Notes: generated by a model from the letters alone, not told the origin. A DNA stretch of 64,000 bases from Congregibacter litoralis KT71 (GCF_000153125.2 NZ_CM002299.1:3697238-3761237), one strand, 5' to 3'; shown: positions 25,765 to 33,938, numbered from the stretch's first letter. Numbers and translations: made by a program.

Positions 25765-25865
25765 GATTGAGCGCCTGTCTCAGGCGAATTAGTATGTTGT
25801 TTATACTATCAGATAGTCGGACCTTGCTGCCTTCATCGACCAGCACTACTCAGGGACAGCACCAA

Positions 25866-26136
25866 GGACATTACTTACCTGCTGTTTTACCTGCTCACCA
25901 CCTTGGCCAAGCTGATGGGACCCGACGGTAGCCGAATTGTCATAGCCGAGAATCCGCTGATGAAGCAGCAGCTGAAACTCCACAATAGGTCGAGACAACG
26001 GGCACCAAATCCTTCAACACAAGATCGCGGCCTGCTCGGATTTTTGTCTCTACTTTTGAATTCCAGACGCATCGGTAAATCAGCGATCATTATTAAGCAC
26101 TCCACCCTAATTTTCGGGCCTGACCGACTGACTTAA
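25866..26136 (+). pseudogene. fragment of an integrase-core (rve) transposase
   Basis: A fragment reading TYLLFYLLTTLAKLMGPDGS, AENPLMKQQLKLHNRSRQRAPN and LLGFLSLLLNSRRIGKSAI, which is the usual N-terminus of a widespread integrase-core transposase family. There is no start codon at its head and it breaks off after STLIFGPDRLT, before the catalytic domain. It is a remnant joined to the degraded IS6-type gene that follows on the other strand. Confidence 0.65.
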
Positions 26137-26142
26137 AGTGCC

Positions 26143-26659
26143 TCATGCCCCGCTCCCGTACTCTTGTTGCCTCATACCCGTAAAGCGAGGCAGGCTCTGT
26201 GATTGTTCGGCACGATTATTCTCATACTGCTTGGTGCTGTGAATCGCCTCTAGGATCAGTTCGCGATGGGTATTTCCATAGCTTCGTAGCTGGTCGGTCG
26301 CGCTTGGCCGGAAGACACACATCAACCACCTCACCGCTCTGATCCACGGCCCGCTAGGGATAATGCCGCTTGCCATTGATTTTTACTGACACCTCATCAA
26401 TGTAAAAAGTATCGCCACAGCCGCCTTGCTTGCGCCTCCGGCGGCGGGCACGAATGGCTCCGAACTTGATGCAGAGCCTGCCCTAAGAGCTTAGCTAGTG
26501 CTTTGGGCACCACAACCGGATCGCTTCGCGGCTGACTATAATGCCCCGCTCACCCAAAAGATCTTCAATATCCCAGTGAGTCAAGTTGAAGCGATAGTAC
26601 AGCTAAACCGCGTAGCGGATGATGTCAGACGGGAATAGGAGGCGTTTGTAGGTGTTCAT
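26143..26659 (-). pseudogene. degraded IS6-family transposase
   Basis: Read on the minus strand from 26659 (MNTYKRLLFPSD), the frame gives FNLTHWDIEDLLGERGI, VSREAIRLWC, GDTFYIDEVSVKINGKRHY and DQSGEVVDV, the core of IS6/IS26-family transposases including the first catalytic Asp in YIDEV. At least four in-frame stops interrupt it. A deletion or frame change precedes LRSYGNTHRELI and YENNRAEQSQ, where the last conserved acidic residue lies. It is inactive. Confidence 0.7.
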
Positions 26660-26801
26660 CGGCCCATTCGACAAATCTGGGCAAGTAAACTTAGCGGTAT
26701 CTCTGGGACGTTTGCATCTCTGATTGATCCAACTGAAAAGCCAGAATTCGCGGCTGACCATATAGCTCGAGCCAGCTTGGCTGGTTGAGATTGCAGTTCA
26801 A

Positions 26802-27074
26802 CTAGCGGGTCGATTTCTGATGATACTGCATACCTTCACCATCAAAATCGCCACTGACAATGGAAACACCCACTAATGCGCACATCGACTGCACAACGCT
26901 CTTGGATGTCGATACCAACAACCGTTTGCTCAGCCCCAGAGCTAACCACGTGGCCCAGCAGGAACATTCGGGACTTAGGGTTTTGACACGCTTGTGTAGC
27001 CGACGAAGGTCGCGCACGTAGTACGCGACCACATAAACCCCGAACATGATCATCCAAAAGTTGAACTCGCTCAT
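26802..27074 (-). CDS. small membrane protein next to integrase
   Basis: A 90-residue protein starting MSEFNFWMIMFGVYVVAYYV. The first 20 residues form one hydrophobic membrane helix, followed by a basic cytoplasmic segment (RDLRRLHKRVKTL). The start at 27074 has GGGAGTAGGGG upstream and lies five bases after the preceding stop, so it is the last gene of an integrase operon. No family is recognised; a longer frame to 27191 is less likely because it would overlap that neighbour deeply. Confidence 0.45.
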   Translation of the reverse strand: MSEFNFWMIMFGVYVVAYYVRDLRRLHKRVKTLSPECSCWATWLALGLSKRLLVSTSKSVVQSMCALVGVSIVSGDFDGEGMQYHQKSTR

Positions 27075-27078
27075 GCCC

Positions 27079-27564
27079 CTACTCCCCGTCCATACCATCA
27101 AGAAGGTCATCAAGGAGGTCATCCAGGTTGCCGACTTGGTGATGCGGAACATGCCTGCAAAGATGCTTTTGGACTGCCAGAAACAGTCCATAGTCGCTAG
27201 GCGGCTCCAAGCGTGCCCCTAACTCGTAAAGGTACTGATCAATCCAGAGCGCCGCTGCACTCTGGTTGTCACGCGCATTCGGGGCACCGAATGCACACAC
27301 CAATCCCCTCTCGAACGGGGGGATATGAAAACATCGGCAGACCCAGGTCGCTAACCGGTTCACCTCACGGTTAAAGTGCGATTCCGCTCCCGTTCGGTCG
27401 ATAGTCGCACCTCTCTCCCGTCGCTGGGCGACCGCCAACCACTCTCGGGCATCTTCAAGCGCTGCGTTCGCGGCCTCTAGATCTTCAGCGGCTTCGCATG
27501 TGCGGCTGACCAACCCGCGTGGGTAATTACCGTTACATGAAGACGGATCAACGTAATCGTTCAT
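27079..27564 (-). CDS. hypothetical protein co-transcribed with integrase
   Basis: A 161-residue protein overlapping the integrase stop by four bases. Residues 25-55 form a likely helix or coiled coil (AAEDLEAANAALEDAREWLAVAQRRER) and the C-terminus is acidic (LDDLLDDLLDGMDGE). Scattered cysteines (FHIPPFERGLVCAFG) give no clear metal site. No family is recognised. Coupling to the integrase suggests a function in element maintenance or excision. Confidence 0.55.
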   Translation of the reverse strand: MNDYVDPSSCNGNYPRGLVSRTCEAAEDLEAANAALEDAREWLAVAQRRERGATIDRTGAESHFNREVNRLATWVCRCFHIPPFERGLVCAFGAPNARDNQSAAALWIDQYLYELGARLEPPSDYGLFLAVQKHLCRHVPHHQVGNLDDLLDDLLDGMDGE

Positions 27565-28760
27565 TGTGAAACTCCTTCGTCAGATGAGTCATCAGACTGG
27601 GTGTGGGTATGAGCAGCCCAGAGCGCGGCGAAGGCCGAGCCATCCTGGCGAGTCAGGTTGGGTATCCACCGCGCGTAGCGCTTGTGGGTGATGGCTGAGT
27701 CGCTATGACCGAGGATCTGAGCGACCCAAAGCGGGTTTTCGCCGGCGGCGAGCCACAGCGTGGCGGCGGTATGGCGCGTTTGATACGGCGGACGCTTTGG
27801 GATCTTTAGTAGCGCCAGCAGTGGGTACCAGACGCGCTTGCAAACGTTATTGATAGACAATGGCTCACCCGAGCCGGTGCAGAACACCAGGTCGAGCTTG
27901 CCGGTGCGCTTGTGTTGTGCCTTTAGCGCTGCGTAGACCTCGTCGGACATGGGGATGTCACGAGCAGACTCCTCGGTCTTCGTGTCGGTCATGGCGCCAG
28001 CGACATAGCTTTCGCGCACCAGAATCATGCGCTGCTTAAAATCGATGTACTTCCACTTCAGGCCGTGGATTTCGCCGGTACGCATGCCGGTAAAGAAGCG
28101 GACGGTCATGTACGCATGAAAGTCCTCTCGAACTCCATCAAGAACCGCTTTCACCTCATCCAACGTGAACGGCTCCACCTTGGTTCTGGGGACCTTGAGC
28201 AGCTTGATACCCTGATAAGGATTGTCGAAGCCAAAGCGCTCCGAGGCCTCTCGCATTATCTGGCGAAGTGGCACCATGACCGTGTTGATTCGGGCAGCTG
28301 ACAGGCCCACCGAGCCGTCCTTGCGAGGAATACGGGCCAGCTGATTACGAAAGGCGAGGATGTCTTCCTTGCTAATCGCACTCATAGGAACCGATCCAAA
28401 CGCGGGTATCACGTGCTTGCTGAGTGAGTGCTCAAGCGTATTGATGTAGGAAGGCTTCCACCCGATACGGTTCTCTTCCATCCACTGGTCGGCAAAGGCC
28501 TTGAAGGTCGGCGTTTTGGCCGAGCGCTGCTCGATCTGCTTGTCGTGATCCGCAAACCGGGCGGCATTAGGCGACTCGGGGAAGTACGCCGCGTAGTCGA
28601 AGGTACCCAGCACGATCTCGCTTTCGACGCGCTGCAGGATGTCTTTCATCCGTTTGCGGTTTGCGGGCTTGTCTTCAAGGTGCGTGTACTCGCGACAGCG
28701 AACACCGCGATACCTGAAGTCGAAGAAGAGTTTGTTGCCTCTGGCGTTGACTGAACCCAT
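27561..28760 (-). CDS. tyrosine-family site-specific integrase
   Basis: A 399-residue tyrosine recombinase that integrates and excises the island. The N-terminus (VNARGNKLFFDFRYRGVRCREYT) is a DUF3596-type arm-binding domain; the core-binding SAM-like domain lies near 95-190 (TFKAFADQWMEENRIGWKPSYINTLE). Catalytic residues are visible: Arg in FTGMRTGEIHGLKW, RHTAAT, the LGHSDSAI box and the Tyr in HKRYARW. Its target is most likely the tRNA-Met gene about 1 kb away, and the region between holds phased boxes suitable for its arm domain. The gene follows a small DNA-binding gene by ten bases. Confidence 0.93.
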   Translation of the reverse strand: MGSVNARGNKLFFDFRYRGVRCREYTHLEDKPANRKRMKDILQRVESEIVLGTFDYAAYFPESPNAARFADHDKQIEQRSAKTPTFKAFADQWMEENRIGWKPSYINTLEHSLSKHVIPAFGSVPMSAISKEDILAFRNQLARIPRKDGSVGLSAARINTVMVPLRQIMREASERFGFDNPYQGIKLLKVPRTKVEPFTLDEVKAVLDGVREDFHAYMTVRFFTGMRTGEIHGLKWKYIDFKQRMILVRESYVAGAMTDTKTEESARDIPMSDEVYAALKAQHKRTGKLDLVFCTGSGEPLSINNVCKRVWYPLLALLKIPKRPPYQTRHTAATLWLAAGENPLWVAQILGHSDSAITHKRYARWIPNLTRQDGSAFAALWAAHTHTQSDDSSDEGVSQ

Positions 28761-28770
28761 GACCGACCTC

Positions 28771-28992
28771 CTATTGAATGCCGGCCATGAGCTGGCCTAC
28801 GTGACTGGGGCGCTGCATGTCCTCTTCGATGCGTTCCCAGAGGTACAGGATCTTCCGCCCACCAAAGGGCCGGATGTAGTGCACTCCCTCCAGGAGTACG
28901 GAGTCCTTCAGCTGGTTTCGAATGGTTCGCGCGTCGTACTTAATGCGCGATGAGAGTTCCTCAGTCGTGAGGTAGGTCGTTGCTGCGTCCAT
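28771..28992 (-). CDS. excisionase-like DNA-binding protein
   Basis: A 73-residue protein with GGAGAT before its ATG at 28992. TTEELSSRIKYDARTIRNQL is a helix-turn-helix of the winged AlpA/Xis kind, then VHYIRPFGGRKILYLWERIEEDM forms the wing and last helix. Its size, position immediately upstream of the integrase and strand fit a recombination directionality factor. It starts next to the repeat-rich attachment region that it could bind. Confidence 0.7.
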   Translation of the reverse strand: MDAATTYLTTEELSSRIKYDARTIRNQLKDSVLLEGVHYIRPFGGRKILYLWERIEEDMQRPSHVGQLMAGIQ

Positions 28993-29261
28993 AGGTCCAT
29001 CTCCAAAATTCGGCCTATCCGAGCACTGTGCTGCGAATTTCCTGCCGATGAGATGAACCTACCGGTGATACAGAATCCTGCTTGACGGAGGGAAACGGGG
29101 GTAAATCCGAAGGGTTCCCGAGCGTTATTTGGAGCAAAAGCTATATTTTTCACCCACTACATATCGCCGCGCGCAACCGAAGGTTGTGCGCGGCGCGCCG
29201 ACCTATGCAGTCAAGCAGGCACACAATCGATGGGAGCGCGGCGAAGCGGGAAACGCGACGA

Positions 29262-29735
29262 TGGTCTCAATGTGGTCTCAAACTAGAAGAAGCTGGCTGA
29301 GCACAGCAGCATCGATGTTGGGATCAATTTTTGGGTCGCGGTCTCAATGTGGTCTCAGATCAATGGCCCCAAAAGCGCTGACTACAGCACAACAAATGCT
29401 GGGGTCATTTGAAGGTTTATGAAGTCGACACGCGATGACTACAGCACGAAAAATGCTGAGGTCATTTGCGGACTCAAAATCTCAACAAGCGGTGACTACA
29501 GCACGGAAAATGCTGGGGTCATTTCCAGGCTCAAAATCTCAACAAGCGGTGACTACAGCAGGCAAAATGCTGGGGTCATTTCCAGGTCCAAAATCTCAAC
29601 AAGCGATGACTTCAGCACGAAAAATGCTGGGGTCGTTCGCGGGGGGATGGTCTCAGCAATCGATGACTACAGCACAACCCAATGTTGGGGTCACTTTTTC
29701 AAAGTGGTCTCAATATGGTCTCAATTTGGTCTCAA
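29262..29735. promoter_or_regulatory. phased TGGTCTCAA boxes, likely integrase arm sites
   Basis: The 9-mer TGGTCTCAA or a one-base variant occurs as direct repeats exactly 11 bp apart: 29262 and 29273; 29339 and 29350; 29705, 29716 and 29727; a single variant stands at 29648. Weaker TCTCAA copies occur once in each 57-bp repeat between. A spacing of one helical turn puts all boxes on the same DNA face, as expected for arm-type sites bound by the integrase N-terminal domain or for an excisionase. The region 28993-29800 has no gene. Confidence 0.6.
29303..29695 (+). repeat. 57-bp tandem repeats imitating the tRNA-Met anticodon arm
   Basis: Six units with a period of exactly 57 bp have their ACAGCA motif (the fifth reads TTCAGCA) at about 29384, 29441, 29498, 29555, 29612 and 29669; a looser seventh lies at 29303. 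Each reads CAGCA, a loop of seven or eight bases, TGCTG (or TGTTG), then GGGTC or close to it. This is the anticodon stem and following bases of the adjacent tRNA-Met (CAGCA-TTCATAA-TGCTG-GGGTC) with a different loop, in the opposite orientation to the tRNA gene. Because 57 is a multiple of three, open frames cross the array, but they are low-complexity and not convincing genes. Confidence 0.8.
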
Positions 29736-29800
29736 ACGCAAAATTTGAGATTTGACCGCCGAAAGGAGCGTGCTAAGATACTGAAAATTAAGAAGAAAAT

Positions 29801-29877
29801 TGGTAGCTACGGGTGGACTTGAACCACCGACCCCAGCATTATGAATGCTGTGCTCTAACCAGCTGAGCTACGTAGCC
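29801..29877 (-). tRNA. tRNA-Met (CAT), island integration site
   Basis: A complete 77-nt cloverleaf on the minus strand: acceptor GGCTACG, D arm GCTCAGCTGGTTAGAGC, anticodon arm CAGCA-TTCATAA-TGCTG with anticodon CAT, variable GGGTC, T arm GGTGG-TTCAAGT-CCACC and encoded CCA. It resembles the elongator type (GGCTACGTAGCTCAG start). The acceptor 3' strand is CGTAGCT, so position 72 is U facing G1, where elongator relatives usually have C72. The island lies on the 3' side of the gene, so the 3' part was probably supplied by the island on integration. Confidence 0.93.
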
Positions 29878-30012
29878 ACGGCGTTGTACAGACCCCCATT
29901 GCGGGGGACGCGAATTCTGTACATTTGGCTCCCGCAAGTCAACCTCCCAAGCTATCAATTTATGCCGTTTGCGGGGCGCTCGGGCTCATGGGGGCCGCCC
30001 GTTCCGAAGCCA

Positions 30013-30213
30013 CTATCGGCAGCTCCGCAGAACGATTAGCTTTAGCTGAGCCGCCGACACCTCGTCCATGCATTGCAGTTGTTCAGCTTTTACCGCGCCA
30101 AGCTTTAGTAAGGTGATGATCAGCGACTCGCTGAGCGAACAGCGAACTGCTCCATCGATGTTGCGCTCCATTTCTACAGGAGACTGCGCCGGAACACCGT
30201 TCAGCGCGTCCAT
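30013..30213 (-). CDS. possible small protein downstream of Fur-like box
   Basis: A 66-residue frame (MDALNGVPAQSPVEMERNID, SLSESLIITLLKLGAVKAEQ) on the minus strand. Its start has only a weak TGGGG upstream, but it overlaps a 25-codon frame in another phase at 30207-30284 that has a strong GGGAGGGA site eight bases upstream of its own ATG. The two could be one gene with a frameshift, or a leader and a coupled gene. No family is recognised. Confidence 0.3.
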   Translation of the reverse strand: MDALNGVPAQSPVEMERNIDGAVRCSLSESLIITLLKLGAVKAEQLQCMDEVSAAQLKLIVLRSCR

Positions 30214-30351
30214 GGCAGCCCCAGAATCCCTGCGACTTGTTTTCGACGGCTTTTTGTTTCCGACAGCTTAATAAACATCTTCCCTCCCTTTAGGGCCTAC
30301 ACGCTGAGCGCCTCGCGTTTGTGCGTCAGCGCAGCCGCTTCCTTCCAATTT

Positions 30352-30370
30352 AATGATAACGATTCTTATT
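30352..30370. promoter_or_regulatory. Fur-box-like palindrome
   Basis: AATGATAACGATTCTTATT matches the 7-1-7 form of the Fur consensus (TGATAAT-n-ATTATCA) at about 12 of 14 arm positions. It lies 68 bp upstream of the small minus-strand frame with the strong ribosome site (ATG at 30284) and 91 bp upstream of the sulfotransferase start, so either direction could be iron-regulated. Confidence 0.45.
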
Positions 30371-30460
30371 TGCAACAATAACTTTACGCCGCTGATGCCC
30401 CAAAGCTCAAGCTTTTGAGAGTTCGGCGACTGGAGTAACGTATGATCGGCACGTAGCGCT

Positions 30461-31669
30461 ATGACGACACCCTATCGATCGATGCTTGCACCAACGCCTA
30501 TTAATCTCTCGAGCCGTGATCATCAGGACATGATTCATATCGTGGGACTGTATAAGTGCGGCACGTCATGGCTCCTGCATATGCTGGCGGCGCACCCCCA
30601 GGTCGTGGGCTGGCGGGAGTTTGATGTGCTGCGCGCTACCTACGCCAGGGATTCATCACTCCTCGCCCTCCCCCGAACTGCCCTGGACTACCTGAACCCC
30701 CGTGTCGAGGACAGCGGGTGGATGCATCGCCAGGAAGCGTTCTCCCTCCGCAAGGCGGATGCGATTTTTCGCGAGATGTTTCTCGGGCGAGGCTGGGTGC
30801 CGGTCATGGGACTAAAGAAACAGCAGCGCGCGAGCGCGCTCACCCCCCGGAACCTTGACGCCATGCTGGAAGAGCTCCTGGCAATAGGTGACTACCGCGT
30901 GCGACCTGCCTCGGCTCCTCCTATTGATCCAAGATCCTGTACCAACAGACTCGGCGTGCAAAGTTTTCGCCGCGACGATTTGCTCACGCTTATGGAAGCG
31001 GTGAGGGACACGCCCGAGCCGCTGCAGATTCCCAAACTGTTTTTTGAGAGCTTACGTTCCCAGGTCGTTCCCGGAAGCCGCATCGCCACCAAGGCAGCGG
31101 ATCAGCTGCTACAACTCTCCGCATTAAAAGCTGCCTCACCGGGCAGCCGGGTCATTGCCATCGTTCGCGACGGCCGTGATGCCACTGTTTCAGCAAAGCA
31201 CTTTGAGGCACTGATGCGGAAGCGCGAGGCGCCCTGGCGCACCCATCATGCGAGCTTCGCCCGCCGCATTCTCGGATGGTCCCTACGCGCAGCCAAGTTG
31301 GCAGAACATGCCCGGCGTGGTGACATAACCGTGCTGCGTTATGAGGATCTGCACAGCAATTTCGCAGAAACCTCTCGCGCCCTTTTTCTGGATCTGGGCC
31401 TTGATGGAAGCGTCGAGGTCATTGATCGCGTTGAGAGCACGACAAACTTCAGCGCTGTTACCGACGGCAGGCAACCCGGCGAAGCATCGGAACATCAGAT
31501 ACGCCAAGGCCGCGTCGGTGAATGGGAGGCAGCGCTAACGACCTCTCAAAAACGCCTCGCCTGGCGCCTGGCGGGCAAAAGCCTCGAGGCTTTTGGATAC
31601 ACCCCCAGCGGACAGGTGGAGCCGTCGCCCCTGGTCCTTGGTAACGCTTCCGATTTAAGCGTGATCTGA
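30461..31669 (+). CDS. sulfotransferase family protein
   Basis: A 402-residue PAPS-dependent sulfotransferase. The 5'-phosphosulfate loop is GLYKCGTSWLLHMLAAHP near residues 29-46. The 3'-phosphate site is VIAIVRDGRDATVSAKHF near 230-247, with the RDGRD pattern that binds the PAPS 3' phosphate, and ITVLRYEDLHSNFAETSR near 288-305 is the following conserved segment. C-terminal QGRVGEWEAALT is the usual exit motif. It should transfer sulfate to a carbohydrate or other small acceptor that is not identifiable. It is the first gene of the core side after the tRNA; the start could also be the ATG at 30482. Confidence 0.88.
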   Translation: MTTPYRSMLAPTPINLSSRDHQDMIHIVGLYKCGTSWLLHMLAAHPQVVGWREFDVLRATYARDSSLLALPRTALDYLNPRVEDSGWMHRQEAFSLRKADAIFREMFLGRGWVPVMGLKKQQRASALTPRNLDAMLEELLAIGDYRVRPASAPPIDPRSCTNRLGVQSFRRDDLLTLMEAVRDTPEPLQIPKLFFESLRSQVVPGSRIATKAADQLLQLSALKAASPGSRVIAIVRDGRDATVSAKHFEALMRKREAPWRTHHASFARRILGWSLRAAKLAEHARRGDITVLRYEDLHSNFAETSRALFLDLGLDGSVEVIDRVESTTNFSAVTDGRQPGEASEHQIRQGRVGEWEAALTTSQKRLAWRLAGKSLEAFGYTPSGQVEPSPLVLGNASDLSVI

Positions 31670-31769
31670 CAAACAGGGGTCGCCAAGGGTGGATTACGCG
31701 CGCCTCTGATGTTCGCCAGCGCGGCCCGAATTGCCATTCTGTACTGCCCACGCAGCGCAGGCAGATCCT

Positions 31770-32516
31770 ATGGAATACCCACTTGAGACAAGCGATGAGG
31801 CGCGATCCGAGCCGTCGTCCCCCAAGGCACCCTTCCCAACGAGAAAAGCTCAAAAAGGAGCAGCGTCCCGGGGTTGGAGGCTATGCCTGGTGACTCTGCT
31901 GTTCATTTGTAGCCCCCTACGGGCGAACCCCATACTCACGGAGATCTATTACAACGGGCCTACCCCGGGCAGCGACCCCGATGAGTTCATCGAGCTGAGC
32001 AACCCGACGGATGGAGCCCTGGATCTGACGGGGTGGCGTTTCACCGACGGCATTTCCTACGTTTTCCGCGAAGGGCAAATGCTCGCAGCCCGAGCCTCTC
32101 TGGTACTCGCAAAAGACCCAGCAGGCTTTGGCGCAGCCTTCACGGGATTTACGGACAGCGTCCTGGATTTTTCCGGCGCTCTGTCCAACGGCGGCGAGAC
32201 CATCGCTCTGGCGGATGCCCGGGGGATGGAAGTCTGGGCAATTAGCTACGATGACCATGATCCCTGGCCGTCGACGGCAGACGGACTCGGGGACTCCCTG
32301 CAGCTTTTGCCTATGGCCCTGGATATGAGCGTCATCAGCAACTGGCGCGCCCAGACACCCACGCCGGGGCAGTGGTTTGAGTCGATAACAGACCCCACCC
32401 GTGTACCCATCCCCTCCAGCCTTGCACTGCTGAGTCTCGGCTTACTGGCTCTCAATATCCGCAGGAAAAATCCCCAATTTGTGAGCCTTCGCAAAAAACA
32501 ACGACTGGGAGACTGA
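31770..32516 (+). CDS. exported lamin-tail-domain protein with PEP-CTERM-like tail
   Basis: A 248-residue protein; the ATG at 31770 is chosen over a TTG at 31731. After a basic N-terminus there is a membrane signal WRLCLVTLLFICSPLRA. The lamin tail domain follows (LTEIYYNGPTPGSDPDEFIELSN, LDLTGWRFTDGISYVF, SNGGETIALAD, YDDHDPWP), an immunoglobulin-like fold found in secreted bacterial proteins. The C-terminus VPIPSSLALLSLGLLALN followed by RRK is a PEP-CTERM-like sorting signal, with a motif, a hydrophobic helix and a basic end, though the exact PEP triplet is altered to PIP. It should be anchored or released at the cell surface. Confidence 0.75.
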   Translation: MEYPLETSDEARSEPSSPKAPFPTRKAQKGAASRGWRLCLVTLLFICSPLRANPILTEIYYNGPTPGSDPDEFIELSNPTDGALDLTGWRFTDGISYVFREGQMLAARASLVLAKDPAGFGAAFTGFTDSVLDFSGALSNGGETIALADARGMEVWAISYDDHDPWPSTADGLGDSLQLLPMALDMSVISNWRAQTPTPGQWFESITDPTRVPIPSSLALLSLGLLALNIRRKNPQFVSLRKKQRLGD

Positions 32517-32640
32517 AAAGCAGAAGGAATGTGATCTTCGCCCTTCCCTGGCATTGGCATAGGCCCCAGAATTGGCGGCATCAACGCGGAGTCGCCATTG
32601 ACTCCCCGCGTGTCGCCTCTTTTGTAAAGGACCGCTGTCC

Positions 32641-33849
32641 ATGTCCGACTTTTTTATTGCCCGACAACCTATTTTTGATCAGAGCCTCAAGCTATTTGCC
32701 TACGAACTGCTTTTTCGCAGCGCCGACACGGGAGCCGCACCCCAGGACCTCGACGATGATCTTGCCACTGCGCAGGTGCTTAACATCAGTGAGGAAGTCG
32801 GACTTCCAGAGTTGGTGGGTGAGCGCCCTGCGTTTATCAATCTTCCACGCCGGTTTTTATCCGAACCCGAGTTACTACCCTTTGCACCGGACAACGTGGT
32901 CCTCGAGGTGCTGGAACATGTCGAGATAGACGATGCGGTGATCGAGGGCATGAAGGTGCTTGGCGAGCGGGGCTACACCCTTGCCCTGGACGATTTTGTC
33001 TACGACGCGCGCTTCGACGCGGCTCTTAAACACGTTTCTATCGTAAAGCTGGAGATTCCCGAGATAGCACCGGAGAACTGGGGCGCCGAAATCAGTCGGC
33101 TAAAGGATCTGGGGGTGAAGGTCCTAGCCGAAAAAGTGGAAACCAATGAAGAGTTCGAGACGCTAAAAAGCCTGGGCTGTGATTACTTTCAGGGGTACTT
33201 CTTCGCCAAACCCAAGGTCGTCACGGGCAAGCGTTTGGCGGCGAACAAGCTTGCTGTCATGCAGCTGATGTCCCAGATCAACAACCCCGAAACCGAAATC
33301 GAAGATCTCAGCGAATTAGTCAGCCGGGATGTTGCGATTTCTGTCCGCGCTATGAACTACGCCAACTCCCCTGCCGCAGGTTTGAGCCGACAGATCGACT
33401 CCATCCGCGAAGCGGTGATCTATATCGGTCGGGAGACGATCCGGCGGTGGGTAACCCTGCTGATCATGGCAAGGCTGGATGACAAGCCCGGCGAATTGAT
33501 CACCATGACCCTGATACGCGGCCGCTTTCTGGAGCTGATGGCAGAAGAAGCAAACCAGGAGGGCACGGATTCTTTTTTTACCGTGGGGCTGTTCTCGGTG
33601 CTTGATGCACTTATGGACGCTCCCCTCGAGGAAGTACTCCAGACTCTTTCATTGACCGAAGATCTCATGGAAGCGCTGTGTCAGCACCAGGGTGTCAGGG
33701 GCGAGTGCCTGCAGTTGGCAAAAGCCTTGGAGCAAGGAGAGTTATCCGGTTTCGAGCCGTTTCAGATACCGGCGCCCCGGGTGGCGGAACTCCATCAAGC
33801 CGCCACTCAGTGGGCCGACGAGACACTGTCGGGAATGGCGAACGCCTAG
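32641..33849 (+). CDS. EAL-HDOD domain protein
   Basis: A 402-residue signalling protein of the YuxH type. The N-terminal EAL-like domain (FFIARQPIFDQSLKLFAYELLFRS) has YELLFR instead of the catalytic EAL/EVL motif, and the later ALDDFVYDARFDAAL and LEIPEI segments lack the full set of metal ligands, so it is unlikely to cleave cyclic di-GMP. The C-terminal HDOD domain begins near residue 200 (KLAVMQLMSQINNPETEIEDL, ISVRAMNYANSPAAGLSRQI) and lacks HD catalytic residues, as the family does. A second HDOD gene follows 89 bp downstream on the same strand, so they may act together. Confidence 0.9.
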   Translation: MSDFFIARQPIFDQSLKLFAYELLFRSADTGAAPQDLDDDLATAQVLNISEEVGLPELVGERPAFINLPRRFLSEPELLPFAPDNVVLEVLEHVEIDDAVIEGMKVLGERGYTLALDDFVYDARFDAALKHVSIVKLEIPEIAPENWGAEISRLKDLGVKVLAEKVETNEEFETLKSLGCDYFQGYFFAKPKVVTGKRLAANKLAVMQLMSQINNPETEIEDLSELVSRDVAISVRAMNYANSPAAGLSRQIDSIREAVIYIGRETIRRWVTLLIMARLDDKPGELITMTLIRGRFLELMAEEANQEGTDSFFTVGLFSVLDALMDAPLEEVLQTLSLTEDLMEALCQHQGVRGECLQLAKALEQGELSGFEPFQIPAPRVAELHQAATQWADETLSGMANA

Positions 33850-33938
33850 GGTTATAAGGTGCCCCAAAATGCGGTAAGTGCTGCTAAACTTAGCCGCGAT
33901 TTTGAGGGCACCAACAATAATCCACAGGAACGGAAACG

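Larger units (their letters stand above)
29878..30460. other. intergenic region between tRNA-Met and sulfotransferase gene
   Basis: About 580 bp. It holds a GC hairpin CCCCCATTGCGGGGG at 29893-29907 inside a wider TGTACAGA/TCTGTACA pair, a Fur-box-like palindrome at 30352-30370, and two short minus-strand frames listed separately. Nothing else is seen. Confidence 0.5.

Noticed and set aside
29303..29695. CRISPR array
   Set aside because: The 57-bp units are continuous tandem repeats without unique spacers, and no cas genes are near.
29419..29755. Two open frames of about 105 codons across the repeat array
   Set aside because: They are open because 57 bp is 19 codons; both products are monotonous repeats with no ribosome site and they overlap in two phases.
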